Below are positions 8,988 to 17,807 of a stretch of 64,000 bases of DNA, piece by piece. The notes below the pieces were generated by a model that had not been told where the DNA came from, did not search any database, and was given only the letters and a program-made list of their open reading frames with translations. The stretch's first letter is position 1. The number at the start of each line of letters is the position of its first letter. The stretch is from Accumulibacter sp036625275. GTDB lineage: Bacteria; Pseudomonadota; Gammaproteobacteria; Burkholderiales; Rhodocyclaceae. Made by a program: the position numbers and the translations under genes. Location of the stretch: positions 124,001 through 188,000 of the forward strand of contig NZ_JAZKUD010000002.1 in assembly GCF_036625275.1 (NCBI RefSeq), written 5' to 3'.

Positions 8988-9015
8988 TTGCATGGAATTT
9001 TCGGCATGGTATCAT
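8988..9015 (+). promoter_or_regulatory. Candidate sigma-70 promoter of the secretin gene
   Basis: TTGCAT at 8988-8993 and TATCAT at 9010-9015 are separated by 16 bases, in an otherwise AT-rich 110-base gap before the secretin gene. Start of transcription would be near 9022, about 46 bases before the ATG. Confidence 0.5.
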
Positions 9016-9067
9016 AAACTACCCTTTGACTGGATCAAGCTTGAGCGTGTCCCTGAAAAATCTGCAC

Positions 9068-10885
9068 ATGCAACGCATTTTTGGTGTCATTTCTCTGGCC
9101 ATGCTGCTTTGTGCCTGCACGCCGAGCACGCTGAGCAAGGGGCCATCTACCGGACATCTGCAGGCAGCCAGTGTGCCAAAAGTCCAGGGGGCAATTCCCC
9201 AGCCCGTTCAGCAAAGTGTCTTGCTACCGAAACCCAGAATCATCGGCAAAACTGAAACCTACAGCGTCGTCGTCAATAACGTCCGGGTCCATGACCTGCT
9301 CTTTGCACTCGCCCGTGACGCCAGGCTGAACGTAGACATTCATCCTGGGCTCACCGGGCTGGTAACCCTCAACGCCATTGACCAGACGCTGCCACAATTG
9401 CTCACCCGCATTGCCAAACAGGTCGACATGCGCTTCGAGATGGAAGGCCCGAACCTGGTGGTAATGCCCGACTCTCCCTACCTCAAGAACTACAAGATTG
9501 ACTACGTCAACCTTGCCCGCGATGTCACGGGAACCGTATCGACCAGCACACAGATTTCGACCAGCTCGCTAACAGCCGGCGGCGGTGGAGCTGCCAGCAC
9601 CGGCAACACCTCGCGCATCCAGATCGACAACAAGTCGAGAAACCGCTTTTGGGAAACTCTCGAGAAGAACCTGAAAGAACTGCTGCACGAAACCGACAAG
9701 ATTTTTCCGGAAGGGTCGACCGAGACAGTCACCGAACAAACTGCGGCGCAGACTACGACCGGCACCGGTACGCCAGCCCCGACGAGCACCGCAGCGCGTG
9801 TGGTGAGCCAGATGGCGCAGTCCCTGGCCGGCAGTCCGAATCCCGCCACGCTACAAAACACTGGGGCCTCTGTCGTCAAGCGCATGACCTTCCGCGAAGC
9901 TGCGTCTGTGATCGCCAATCCGGAAGGCGGGGTGATCACTGTCAGAGCCACTGCCAGGCAACACGAAAAAGTGCAGGAGTTCCTCGATCGGGTCATGAGT
10001 GGCGCGAGAAGGCAGGTGCTGATCGAAGCGACGATCATCGAAGTCACGTTGAGCGATGGCTACCAACAAGGCATCGAGTGGAGTCGCCTGACCAGTGGCA
10101 CCGACTACAGCATCAGCAAGCCGACGCTGACGACCAATGTGCCCAGTGCCGTGACACCGTACGTCATCAAGTACCGACAGATCAACCCGCTGAATCTGCT
10201 GACAACCGTGGAGTTGTTACGTGCTTTCGGTACTGTCAAGGTGCTCTCCAGTCCCAAGCTTGCGGTGCTCAACAACCAGACAGCAACGCTCAAGGTTTCC
10301 GAGGATTTCGTCTACTTCAACGTCAAGCAGGACGTCGTTCCCGGCAACACCAACACCAACGCCACCGTGACCACGACGACGACGCCACAATCCGTTTCGA
10401 TCGGGTTTTTCATGAGCCTGACCGCGCAGATCAGTGATAACGGTACCGTCACCCTGAGCGTACGGCCCTCGATTTCGAGTATCGCCGAACTGAAGCAGGA
10501 TCCCAATCCGGAACTTGCCAGGAACAACATCAAAAACCTGGTGCCACAGATTCGCATGCGCGAGATCGAGTCGATGATGCGTGTCGAAAGTGGCGACATC
10601 GCGGTCCTCGGCGGCCTAATGGAAGATCGGCTTGATAACCGCGATGGTCGCCTGCCAGGCTTTGGGGATATCCCCTTTCTTGGCGAAGTATTCAATACCC
10701 GCTCGAACTCCTCGGCCAAATCGGAACTCGTCGTGCTCCTGCGCCCGACGGTGATCAGGGACGCTTCCATCGAAGGCGATTTCAGCAGCTTCAGGGAGTC
10801 CCTGCCGAACCGGGATTTCTTCAGGAACGACCAGGTCTATCGCCCCTTCTCGTCACCTGAGCAACCTCCGGAGCCGCTGCAGTGA
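9068..10885 (+). CDS. mshL: MSHA-type pilus secretin (MshL/GspD family)
   Basis: Predicted 605-residue outer-membrane secretin read from ATG 9068. The frame stays open upstream but that part overlaps the MshM C-terminus. The N-terminus is a lipoprotein signal (MQRIFGVISLAMLLCACTPS; lipidated Cys near 15-17). A SecretinN/STN-type domain follows (VHDLLFALARDARLNVDIHPGL). A Thr/Ala/Gly-rich low-complexity linker precedes the C-terminal secretin domain with VLIEATIIEVTLSDGYQQGIEW, VLSSPKLAVLNNQTATLKV and the closing GDIPFLGEVFNTRSNSSAKSELVVLLRPTVI. It forms the outer-membrane pore for the pilus. It overlaps the next gene by four bases (GTGA). Confidence 0.9.
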   Translation: MQRIFGVISLAMLLCACTPSTLSKGPSTGHLQAASVPKVQGAIPQPVQQSVLLPKPRIIGKTETYSVVVNNVRVHDLLFALARDARLNVDIHPGLTGLVTLNAIDQTLPQLLTRIAKQVDMRFEMEGPNLVVMPDSPYLKNYKIDYVNLARDVTGTVSTSTQISTSSLTAGGGGAASTGNTSRIQIDNKSRNRFWETLEKNLKELLHETDKIFPEGSTETVTEQTAAQTTTGTGTPAPTSTAARVVSQMAQSLAGSPNPATLQNTGASVVKRMTFREAASVIANPEGGVITVRATARQHEKVQEFLDRVMSGARRQVLIEATIIEVTLSDGYQQGIEWSRLTSGTDYSISKPTLTTNVPSAVTPYVIKYRQINPLNLLTTVELLRAFGTVKVLSSPKLAVLNNQTATLKVSEDFVYFNVKQDVVPGNTNTNATVTTTTTPQSVSIGFFMSLTAQISDNGTVTLSVRPSISSIAELKQDPNPELARNNIKNLVPQIRMREIESMMRVESGDIAVLGGLMEDRLDNRDGRLPGFGDIPFLGEVFNTRSNSSAKSELVVLLRPTVIRDASIEGDFSSFRESLPNRDFFRNDQVYRPFSSPEQPPEPLQ

Positions 10886-12123
10886 GCCTGCTGATGGATG
10901 CACTGCGTCGCGCCGAGGAGGCCAAACGGCAGGCTGCTGCCGGCCCAACCAGCGGCGGTGACCCGCTTGAACTGCGTCTCGACCCGCTGGAGACGCCCGC
11001 GCCGAGTCCCCAGAGACGGATGCCGCCGCCGCTCTCCAGATCTCTCGATACAGACGCCCCGGCTCCAGCCACCGAAGCCACGGTAACGCCGCCCGGCAGA
11101 CCTCTGTCGGGACTACCGCCGACCGACCTCGATCGTGGCGATACCGCGGCACGGATCGCGGCAGGAAATGTGTTTGCCGTCAAGCAAGTCCCGAGGTCGC
11201 GCACAGCCCTATGGTTTTTCCTCGGATTCGGCGGTATCGCGATGCTGGCCATCGGCGGCTACTTCTGGTGGCAATTGCAGACCCTCTCAGGTGGCTCGCT
11301 GGTCAGACCGATGGTCACCACTCTGCCAGCAAGCCCGCTGCCAGCCCAGTCGCCTGGAGTGCGGCTACAGGTGGCGGCCGAGACGCCCCTGGCCCTGCCG
11401 GCAATTGCCGTCGAATCGCCACGCGCAGCGCCAGCGCCAGCGCCAGCGCCGGCCCCGGGCCTCCGCGCAGTGCGTCCGGAGCGGCTGCGCGGAGGCGCCG
11501 CGAGTTCGCTGCCAGGCGAAGCAGCGGGTGTTTTCCGTTCCGGCAACAAGCGAGCGATACACAACCAGACGCTGAACCAGGCCTACGAAGCGTGGCAGGC
11601 GGACAAGCTTGACGACGCACAGAGCGGCTACGAGGAAGTGCTGCGTAGCGACGCCAGGAATCCCGATGCGCTTCTCGGTCTGGCAGCGATCGCCATTCGC
11701 CGCAGCCAGTTCGAGCGTGCGCAGGACTTGTTCCTGCGGGTACTCGAGTCCGACCCCGGCGATGCCACTGCGCAGGCGGCACTGATCAACCTGCGCGGGC
11801 AGAACGACACGGGTTCATCCGAAAGCCGTTTGAAGACCCTGCTTGCCAGTCAGCCGGACTCGGCTGCACTGCATTATGCACTGGGCAACCTGTATGCCCG
11901 GCAGGGTCGTTGGCGCGACGCACAGCAGGCCTATTTTCAAGCCTATGCGGCGGACCCCGATAACGCCGACTACATCTTCAATGTCGCGGTCAGCCTTGAC
12001 CATCTTCGACAGAGCAAGCTGGCGGCACAGTACTACCGGATGGCGCTGAGTGCCGCAGCAACACGACATGGCACCTTCGACCGGCAGGCCGCCGAACAAC
12101 GCATCCTTGAATTGCAACCGTGA
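10882..12123 (+). CDS. mshN: TPR-repeat pilus biogenesis protein (MshN-like)
   Basis: A 413-residue protein starting with GTG (MSLLMDALRRAEEAKRQ), the characteristic opening motif of MshN and GspB-type proteins. A Pro-rich cytoplasmic stretch is followed by one membrane helix (109-130), an Ala-Pro repeat region (APAPAPAPAP near 185-195) and a periplasmic C-terminal half of tetratricopeptide repeats, for example SGYEEVLRSDARNPDALLGLAAIAIRRSQFERAQDLF. MshN is needed for MSHA pilus assembly, perhaps acting as a pilotin or scaffold. Starts within the secretin stop codon. Confidence 0.83.
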   Translation: MSLLMDALRRAEEAKRQAAAGPTSGGDPLELRLDPLETPAPSPQRRMPPPLSRSLDTDAPAPATEATVTPPGRPLSGLPPTDLDRGDTAARIAAGNVFAVKQVPRSRTALWFFLGFGGIAMLAIGGYFWWQLQTLSGGSLVRPMVTTLPASPLPAQSPGVRLQVAAETPLALPAIAVESPRAAPAPAPAPAPGLRAVRPERLRGGAASSLPGEAAGVFRSGNKRAIHNQTLNQAYEAWQADKLDDAQSGYEEVLRSDARNPDALLGLAAIAIRRSQFERAQDLFLRVLESDPGDATAQAALINLRGQNDTGSSESRLKTLLASQPDSAALHYALGNLYARQGRWRDAQQAYFQAYAADPDNADYIFNVAVSLDHLRQSKLAAQYYRMALSAAATRHGTFDRQAAEQRILELQP

Positions 12124-12174
12124 TCCTGTCCACGCGCCGCGATCCATTCGTCTGAGTTGCCGGTCAAGCCGCTC

Positions 12175-13893
12175 ATGAACCTGCATTCTCCCGCCGATCA
12201 TTCGCCTTTGCGGCCGCTGGGTCAGATCCTGATCAGCAAGGGCATCCTCAGTGAAGATCAGCTGCGGATCGCTTTGCTGGAGCAATTGAAGTCGAATCAC
12301 CCGATCGGGAAGCTCCTGGTCGCACTCGGCTTCGTTTCCGAAGCGACCCTGCGCGACGCGCTCTCTGAAAGCCTGGGCAAGCAAAGTATCGATTTGTCGA
12401 ATGCGATCATCGATCCTTCGGCACTGAGACTGGTCCCGCGCGACCTCGCCAAGCGTCATCATGTGCTGCCACTCGACTACGATGCCGAGAATCTGCGTCT
12501 GACGGTCGCCATTGCCGACATCAACGACATCGTTGCCCTGGACAGGATCCGTAGCCTGACCGGCGATGAAATCGTGATCGACACCCTGCTCGCCGGTGAA
12601 ACCGAAATCGATCGCAGCATCGATCAGTGCTATGGTCATGAACTGTCGATCGACGGCATCCTGCACGAAATCGAAACCGGCGAGATCGACTTTCGTAGCC
12701 TGCAGTCCTCCGCTGACGAATACAGCCAGCCGGTCGTCCGCCTGATTGACTCGATCCTGACTGACGCCGTCAAACGAGACTCTTCCGACATCCATTTCGA
12801 GCCGGAAGCAAGCTTTCTGCGCATCCGTTACCGAATCGACGGCATGCTGCGGCAGATTCGCTCGCTGCACAAGACCTACTGGCCGGCCATGGCGGTGCGT
12901 ATCAAGGTGCTGTCGGGAATGAACATTGCTGAAACGCGTGCGCCCCAGGACGGGCGCATCTCGCTCAACATGCGTGGTCGACAGGTGGATTTTCGGGCTT
13001 CGGTACAACCGACGATTCACGGCGAGAACATCGTTCTGCGTATTCTCGACCGCCAGAAGGGGATCGTACCGCTCGCAGGGCTGGGTCTTGCCGAGACGCA
13101 ACTCAACCTGCTCAAACTGATGATCGCCCGTCCAGAAGGAATCGTTTTCGTGACCGGGCCAACCGGCAGCGGCAAGACGACAACGCTCTATTCGGTGCTC
13201 AGTCACATCAACTCCGAGGGGGTCAACATCATGACTCTCGAAGATCCTGTCGAATACCCGATGACCCTGGTCCGGCAAACCTCCGCTGCCGACTCGATGA
13301 AGCTCGATTTCGCCAACGGAATCCGCTCGATGATGCGCCAGGATCCGGACATCATCCTGGTTGGCGAGGTACGTGACGCCGACACCGCGGAGATGGCGCT
13401 GCGTGCAGCGATGACCGGTCACCAGGTGTACTCGACGCTGCACACCAATTCTGCCCTGGGTGCCATTCCGCGCCTGCTGGATATCGGCATCCTGCCGGAC
13501 ATCATGGCCGGCAACATCATTGGTATCGTCGCACAACGGCTGGTACGGCGTCTCTGTGTGCACTGCAAGATTCCCTACCAGCCGGAAGCGCATGAGACTC
13601 GCCTGCTGGGCAGCCCGGCCGAGGCACCGCGGCCGGTCATCTACCGGCCAGGCGGGTGTGAGCGCTGTGAGTTCCAGGGTTATCGTGGACGCCTGGCGAT
13701 CATGGAATTGCTGCGGATTACCGGTGACATGGACGAACTGATCTCTCGTCGCAGTACGCTTCGCGAAATGCGGCAACTCGCCGATCGCCAGGGTTTTGTC
13801 ACCCTTGCCGACGACGGCCTGCGCCGCGTTCTCGACGGCTCCACCTCCCTCGAAGAAGTCGGTCGCGTCGTCGACCTGACCGACCGGATGTAG
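12175..13893 (+). CDS. mshE: Pilus assembly ATPase MshE with MshEN-type c-di-GMP binding domain
   Basis: Predicted 572-residue GspE/PilB-family ATPase from ATG 12175; a TTG at 12157 in the same frame is less likely. Walker A GPTGSGKTT (328-336), Asp box and Walker B DIILVGEVRD (392-401), His box STLHTN, and a tetracysteine zinc module (Cys461/464 and Cys495/498) are all present. Residues 13-66 hold two tandem repeats of the MshEN pattern (RPLGQILISKG..LLEQ and PIGKLLVALGFVSE), the family domain that binds c-di-GMP in MshE and PilB homologues. It powers pilus extension at the inner membrane; c-di-GMP control is predicted from the motif. Confidence 0.92.
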   Translation: MNLHSPADHSPLRPLGQILISKGILSEDQLRIALLEQLKSNHPIGKLLVALGFVSEATLRDALSESLGKQSIDLSNAIIDPSALRLVPRDLAKRHHVLPLDYDAENLRLTVAIADINDIVALDRIRSLTGDEIVIDTLLAGETEIDRSIDQCYGHELSIDGILHEIETGEIDFRSLQSSADEYSQPVVRLIDSILTDAVKRDSSDIHFEPEASFLRIRYRIDGMLRQIRSLHKTYWPAMAVRIKVLSGMNIAETRAPQDGRISLNMRGRQVDFRASVQPTIHGENIVLRILDRQKGIVPLAGLGLAETQLNLLKLMIARPEGIVFVTGPTGSGKTTTLYSVLSHINSEGVNIMTLEDPVEYPMTLVRQTSAADSMKLDFANGIRSMMRQDPDIILVGEVRDADTAEMALRAAMTGHQVYSTLHTNSALGAIPRLLDIGILPDIMAGNIIGIVAQRLVRRLCVHCKIPYQPEAHETRLLGSPAEAPRPVIYRPGGCERCEFQGYRGRLAIMELLRITGDMDELISRRSTLREMRQLADRQGFVTLADDGLRRVLDGSTSLEEVGRVVDLTDRM

Positions 13894-13898
13894 CCGCC

Positions 13899-15101
13899 AT
13901 GCCCCTCTACACCTACAAGGCGGTCAGTCCAGAGGGGCGCATGGTCTTGGGCAGGATTGACGCCATCAACCTCGTGGACCTGGAGATGCGACTGCGACGC
14001 ATGGAGCTTGACCTGGTCAACGGCGAGCCGGTCAGCAACCGCAGCCTGCTTGATCGTGGCAGGGTGCCGCGCCGGGAGCTCATCCACTTCTGCTTCCATC
14101 TGCAGCAACTGGTGCGCGCCGGTGTGCCCATCCTCGACGGCCTGACCGATCTGCGCGACAGTCTTGAGCACCCACGCTTTCGCGAAGTGGTGGCCAGCCT
14201 GATCGAATCGATCGAAGGGGGCCAGACTCTTTCGCAAGGTATGGACAGTCATCCGCGCGTCTTCAACAAAGTCTTTGTCAGCCTGATTCGTGCTGGCGAA
14301 GCCACCGGCCGCTTGCCGGAAGTCCTGCAGAGTCTCGACGAATCGCTGAAATGGGAAGATGAGCTCGCCTCGCAAACGAAGAAGATCATCGCCTACCCGG
14401 CATTTGTTGCCATGACAGTGCTGGCAGCCACTTTTTTCCTGATGGTCTACCTGGTTCCGCAGCTCAAGATTTTTGTGAAGAGCATGGGGCAAGTCCTGCC
14501 CTTGCAGACGCAGATCCTCTTCTTCATTTCCGATCTGATGGTTGCCTATTGGTACCTGCTACTGTTGCTGCTGGCACTGACTGGAGTCGGGCTGCGGATT
14601 CTGCTGTACAGCAATCCCTTGGCACGTTTCCGTTTGGATGTCCTGAAGCTGGGGCTACCACTGTTTGGCGACATCCAGCGCAAGATCGTCCTCTCCCGTT
14701 TCGCCAATACTTTTGCCCTGCTCTATGCATCCGGGATCCCGATTCTGGATTCGATCCGAACGACGCAGGACATCGTCGGCAACCTGGTCATTCGTCAGGG
14801 TCTGGAGCGCGTCGAACAACTGATCGGTGAGGGACAGAACGTGACAGCCGCTTTTCGTAGTATCGGTTTCTTCCCACCACTGGTGATCAGGATGCTGCGC
14901 GTTGGCGAAAGTACCGGCGCGCTTGATGAGGCGCTGCTGAATGTCAGTTATTTCTATAACCGGGACGTCAGGGAATCGGTCCAGAAACTACAGCAGGTGA
15001 TTGAACCACTGCTGACATTGGTGATGGGCAGCCTGCTCGGGTGGATCATGCTGTCGGTTCTCGGACCCGTCTACGATGTGATCAGCAAGCTCAAGGCCTG
15101 A
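13899..15101 (+). CDS. mshG: Inner-membrane platform protein MshG (GspF/PilC family)
   Basis: A 400-residue GspF-type protein beginning MPLYTYKAVSPEGRMVLGRIDA, with two homologous T2SSF domains (about 70-190 and 270-395) and three membrane helices (near 170-192, 210-235 and 370-392). The FNKVFVSLIRAGEATGRLPEVL and FPPLVIRMLRVGESTGALDEAL blocks are the conserved repeats. It is the membrane partner of the MshE ATPase and starts six bases after its gene. Confidence 0.93.
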   Translation: MPLYTYKAVSPEGRMVLGRIDAINLVDLEMRLRRMELDLVNGEPVSNRSLLDRGRVPRRELIHFCFHLQQLVRAGVPILDGLTDLRDSLEHPRFREVVASLIESIEGGQTLSQGMDSHPRVFNKVFVSLIRAGEATGRLPEVLQSLDESLKWEDELASQTKKIIAYPAFVAMTVLAATFFLMVYLVPQLKIFVKSMGQVLPLQTQILFFISDLMVAYWYLLLLLLALTGVGLRILLYSNPLARFRLDVLKLGLPLFGDIQRKIVLSRFANTFALLYASGIPILDSIRTTQDIVGNLVIRQGLERVEQLIGEGQNVTAAFRSIGFFPPLVIRMLRVGESTGALDEALLNVSYFYNRDVRESVQKLQQVIEPLLTLVMGSLLGWIMLSVLGPVYDVISKLKA

Positions 15102-15105
15102 CGTC

Positions 15106-16635
15106 ATGCACGCCCGCCGCCTCATCTACCTCAGTCCGCATCAGCTGACGGTCTTTAACTGGCGAGCCGGGATGTTGACCAGAGAAGGCGTCTTCGAAGC
15201 GACTGAAGCAGGCAAGCTAGAATTCACCCACTATCTCGGGAATCATTCTAAAAGCATTTTTACCCTTCTGGCCAACGTCTCGGAAGAAGGTTTCCATATT
15301 GAAACGATCCCTTTCCTGCGAGGTGAAGATCGCCGCTCGATCATCACGCGCAAGCTCGGGCAACAGTTCTTCAATGCTTCCCTGACGACCTCGGTCTCGC
15401 TCGGACACGAAAAATCACGGCGCAGGAACGAGCGCATCCTGCTCGCCGCACTCACCAATAACGAAACTTTCACTCCCTGGCTGACGGCCCTGGCCGGCGC
15501 CGAGACAGCCCTCGCCGGTATTTATTCGCTCCCCTTGTTAAGTCCATTGCTGCTCAGGAAGCTCGGTGTCGTAGACGAGCGCTGCTTGTTGCTGACAATT
15601 CAGGACCAGAGCATCCGGCAGACCTATGTGGAAAAGGGCGAACTGCATTTCAGCCGCTTCAGCCACCTACCAAACGACAGCATGGACGGCATTGCGCAGA
15701 CATTTTCGAGTGAAGCGCGCAAGCTGCAACAGTATCTTGTTAGCCAGCGCCTCCTGGGTCGTCAGCAACCGATCCGCGCCTATCTTCTGGTGCACACGAA
15801 TGCCAGAACAGCCGTCGAGAGTCGTTGTGTGAACAGCGAAACCTTGTCGTTCGTGATCCTTGACATCGAGGACTGCGCGCGCCTCTGCCATCTCAAGACA
15901 CCGCCGGCGGACACCCGTTGCGAGACCCTCGTTCTCCATCTGCTGGCCACAGACCCACCGCGCACCCAGTTTGCCAGCGCCCAGCAGCGCCATCACTACC
16001 ATCTCTGGCTGATCCGCTTGCTCCTCAGGAATATGGGCGCAGTCGTGCTGCTCGGCTGTCTGCTATGGTCCGGTAAACAGTTCTACGAGGCCTACCGACT
16101 CAGCCGGGAAGCCGAAATGATTCACGCGGAAACTGCGCTGGCCCGTCAGCGTTACGATCACATGATCAGGACTTTTCCAGCAATCCCAACGAGCACCGAG
16201 ACCTTGCGCCGAGTCATCGACCGCTATGTCGAATTGGAAAAAGGCAATACCTCGCCCGCTTATTTGTTGCGTGACATCAGTCACGCCCTGCAGGGCGACA
16301 GTTCGGTCGAACTCGACAGTATCGAGTGGAAAGTGGCTGCGCCGGAGTCACGGGAGGCTGCTACGGCAGGAGCACAGAACACACCGCCTGTCGATAGCGA
16401 GCTTGCCGTTGTGCGCGGTACTCTGCGACCAGGTCCTGACAGCCATCCAAGGCAGATACTGGCGGTATTCAACAGGCTGGTCGACACCCTGAAGCACCAT
16501 CCAAAACTGCAGGTCGAGGTGTTGCAACAGCCTTTTGACGTTGCGTCTGGGAAATCGCTCAAAGGGGGTGATGCGGCGGTCGACGACCTGCAGCCGCGCG
16601 TGTTCAAGCTGCAGATCCGCAGGGCGATCGACTGA
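15106..16635 (+). CDS. Pilus assembly protein combining PilM-like and PilN-like parts (MshI-like)
   Basis: A 509-residue protein with low overall recognisability. Residues 1-295 resemble a cytoplasmic actin-fold PilM/GspL-type module (YLSPHQLTVFNWRAG; SHLPNDSMDGIAQTFSSEARKLQQYLVSQRL). One membrane helix follows (about 303-322), then a periplasmic coiled stretch and an alpha/beta region like PilN (VELEKGNTSPAYLLRDISHALQGDSSVELDSIEW; RGTLRPGPDSHPRQILAVFNRLVDTLK). In position and architecture it would connect the cytoplasmic ATPase ring with the periplasmic alignment complex, equal to MshI or GspL. Overlaps the next start codon by one base. Confidence 0.65.
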   Translation: MHARRLIYLSPHQLTVFNWRAGMLTREGVFEATEAGKLEFTHYLGNHSKSIFTLLANVSEEGFHIETIPFLRGEDRRSIITRKLGQQFFNASLTTSVSLGHEKSRRRNERILLAALTNNETFTPWLTALAGAETALAGIYSLPLLSPLLLRKLGVVDERCLLLTIQDQSIRQTYVEKGELHFSRFSHLPNDSMDGIAQTFSSEARKLQQYLVSQRLLGRQQPIRAYLLVHTNARTAVESRCVNSETLSFVILDIEDCARLCHLKTPPADTRCETLVLHLLATDPPRTQFASAQQRHHYHLWLIRLLLRNMGAVVLLGCLLWSGKQFYEAYRLSREAEMIHAETALARQRYDHMIRTFPAIPTSTETLRRVIDRYVELEKGNTSPAYLLRDISHALQGDSSVELDSIEWKVAAPESREAATAGAQNTPPVDSELAVVRGTLRPGPDSHPRQILAVFNRLVDTLKHHPKLQVEVLQQPFDVASGKSLKGGDAAVDDLQPRVFKLQIRRAID

Positions 16636-17237
16636 TGAAGATCAACTTCGCCGACCTTCGCAAGTTGCGGGTGAGCATTCTGGCCACCGTCTCGATGTTT
16701 GCCGCTGCAGGGTCGGTGCTGTATCTCTCGCATCACACCCGAGACAGCGCCCAATTGGCTAGGCAGGTCGCCAGGACACAGTACGACGAGGCGGACGGCA
16801 AGCTCAAAAGGGTGCGCGACGAGGAAAACGAGATCAAGCAGAAATCAATCCTTTTCAACCAGCTGCAGGCGCGAGGCATGATTGGCGATGAGCAGCGCCT
16901 GGACTGGGTGGAATTGCTCAAGGAGATTCGTGACAAACGTCGCCTGCTTGATCTGCAATATGAGATCGCACCACAACGCTTGCTCGACGGCAACGTGGCC
17001 GGTGATTTTTCCTTTGCCAGCAGTACCATGAAATTGCAGGTGAAATTGCTCCATGAAGAGGATCTCCTACGGCTGCTCGGCGATTTGCGCAGTCAGGCGA
17101 AGGCGCTGATCCTGATCAAAGCCTGTACCATCGAGCGCCGGCCGACAAACGCCGATGAGCGTGCTGGTGGGCGAGAAAACCTTCTCGCCCACTGTGAAAT
17201 CGACTGGTTGACGCTGCACAAAGTGAGCCCGAAGTAG
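16635..17237 (+). CDS. PilO/MshJ-like inner-membrane pilus assembly protein
   Basis: A 200-residue protein with one N-terminal membrane helix (VSILATVSMFAAAGSVLYLS, 15-34), a charged coiled coil (about 45-75) and a C-terminal alpha/beta domain. That is the architecture of PilO, GspM and MshJ. Sequence similarity cannot be judged by eye; the assignment rests on topology and position after the PilM/PilN-like gene with TGATG coupling. Confidence 0.6.
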   Translation: MKINFADLRKLRVSILATVSMFAAAGSVLYLSHHTRDSAQLARQVARTQYDEADGKLKRVRDEENEIKQKSILFNQLQARGMIGDEQRLDWVELLKEIRDKRRLLDLQYEIAPQRLLDGNVAGDFSFASSTMKLQVKLLHEEDLLRLLGDLRSQAKALILIKACTIERRPTNADERAGGRENLLAHCEIDWLTLHKVSPK

Positions 17238-17256
17238 GAAAAGGGGGAAACCATCC

Positions 17257-17715
17257 ATGACCCGGTTCTTGCTCATGGCCAGGAAAGCCCGCGTGGTCGG
17301 GCTGCTTGGCTGGTTGTTGGCAGACCCGACAGCAGTTGCCGAAGAGGCCGTCGGTCGTTTGTTCTTCACTCCCGAACGGCGTCAGCAACTCGACCAGCGT
17401 CGAGAGATGAACACCCTCGACGAACCACAGATTGCGACTGATTCGACGCTCACGGTTAACGGCATCGTCACTCGTAGCAGCGGCAAGCGCACGGTCTGGA
17501 TCAACGGCAACCCACAGCATGAAGATGAGACCGGCAACGACCTGACCGTGACCACGCAGCGCGGGAACCCTGGAAGGGTGGTGGTTCGATCCGGTGCTTC
17601 TCCGGTCACCAGGGCGCGTGTCGGTGAGACGGTGAACCGTGATACCGGCGAAGCAAATGACCTGCTGAACGGCGGTCAGGTACGTGTTCAATCTGGCTCA
17701 AGAGCGACGAAGTAG
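17257..17715 (+). CDS. Small exported protein, MshK/PilP-like
   Basis: A 152-residue protein with a positively charged start, a hydrophobic segment (VVGLLGWLLADPTAVAE, probable signal) and a short beta-rich domain containing LTVNGIVTRSSGKRTVWINGNPQHE. This resembles the domain of MshK and PilP/GspC homology-region proteins, which link the inner-membrane complex to the secretin. It sits 19 bases after the PilO-like gene behind an AGGAAAAGGGGG purine-rich leader. Confidence 0.55.
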   Translation: MTRFLLMARKARVVGLLGWLLADPTAVAEEAVGRLFFTPERRQQLDQRREMNTLDEPQIATDSTLTVNGIVTRSSGKRTVWINGNPQHEDETGNDLTVTTQRGNPGRVVVRSGASPVTRARVGETVNRDTGEANDLLNGGQVRVQSGSRATK

Positions 17716-17807
17716 ACCTTGAAACTTGAAACCTTGAAACGTTGCGCCGACTGGCGACAAGGTTCCGAACATTGACCGGATGGCGATCGTCGATGAGGGT
17801 GAGATCC

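Noticed and set aside
11430..11460. GCCAGC tandem repeats in mshN
   Set aside because: They encode an in-frame Ala-Pro linker; not a mobile or CRISPR-type repeat.
11815..13776. 653-codon minus-strand frame opposite mshN/mshE
   Set aside because: His/Gln-rich shadow translation; the plus strand encodes an intact ATPase with all motifs.
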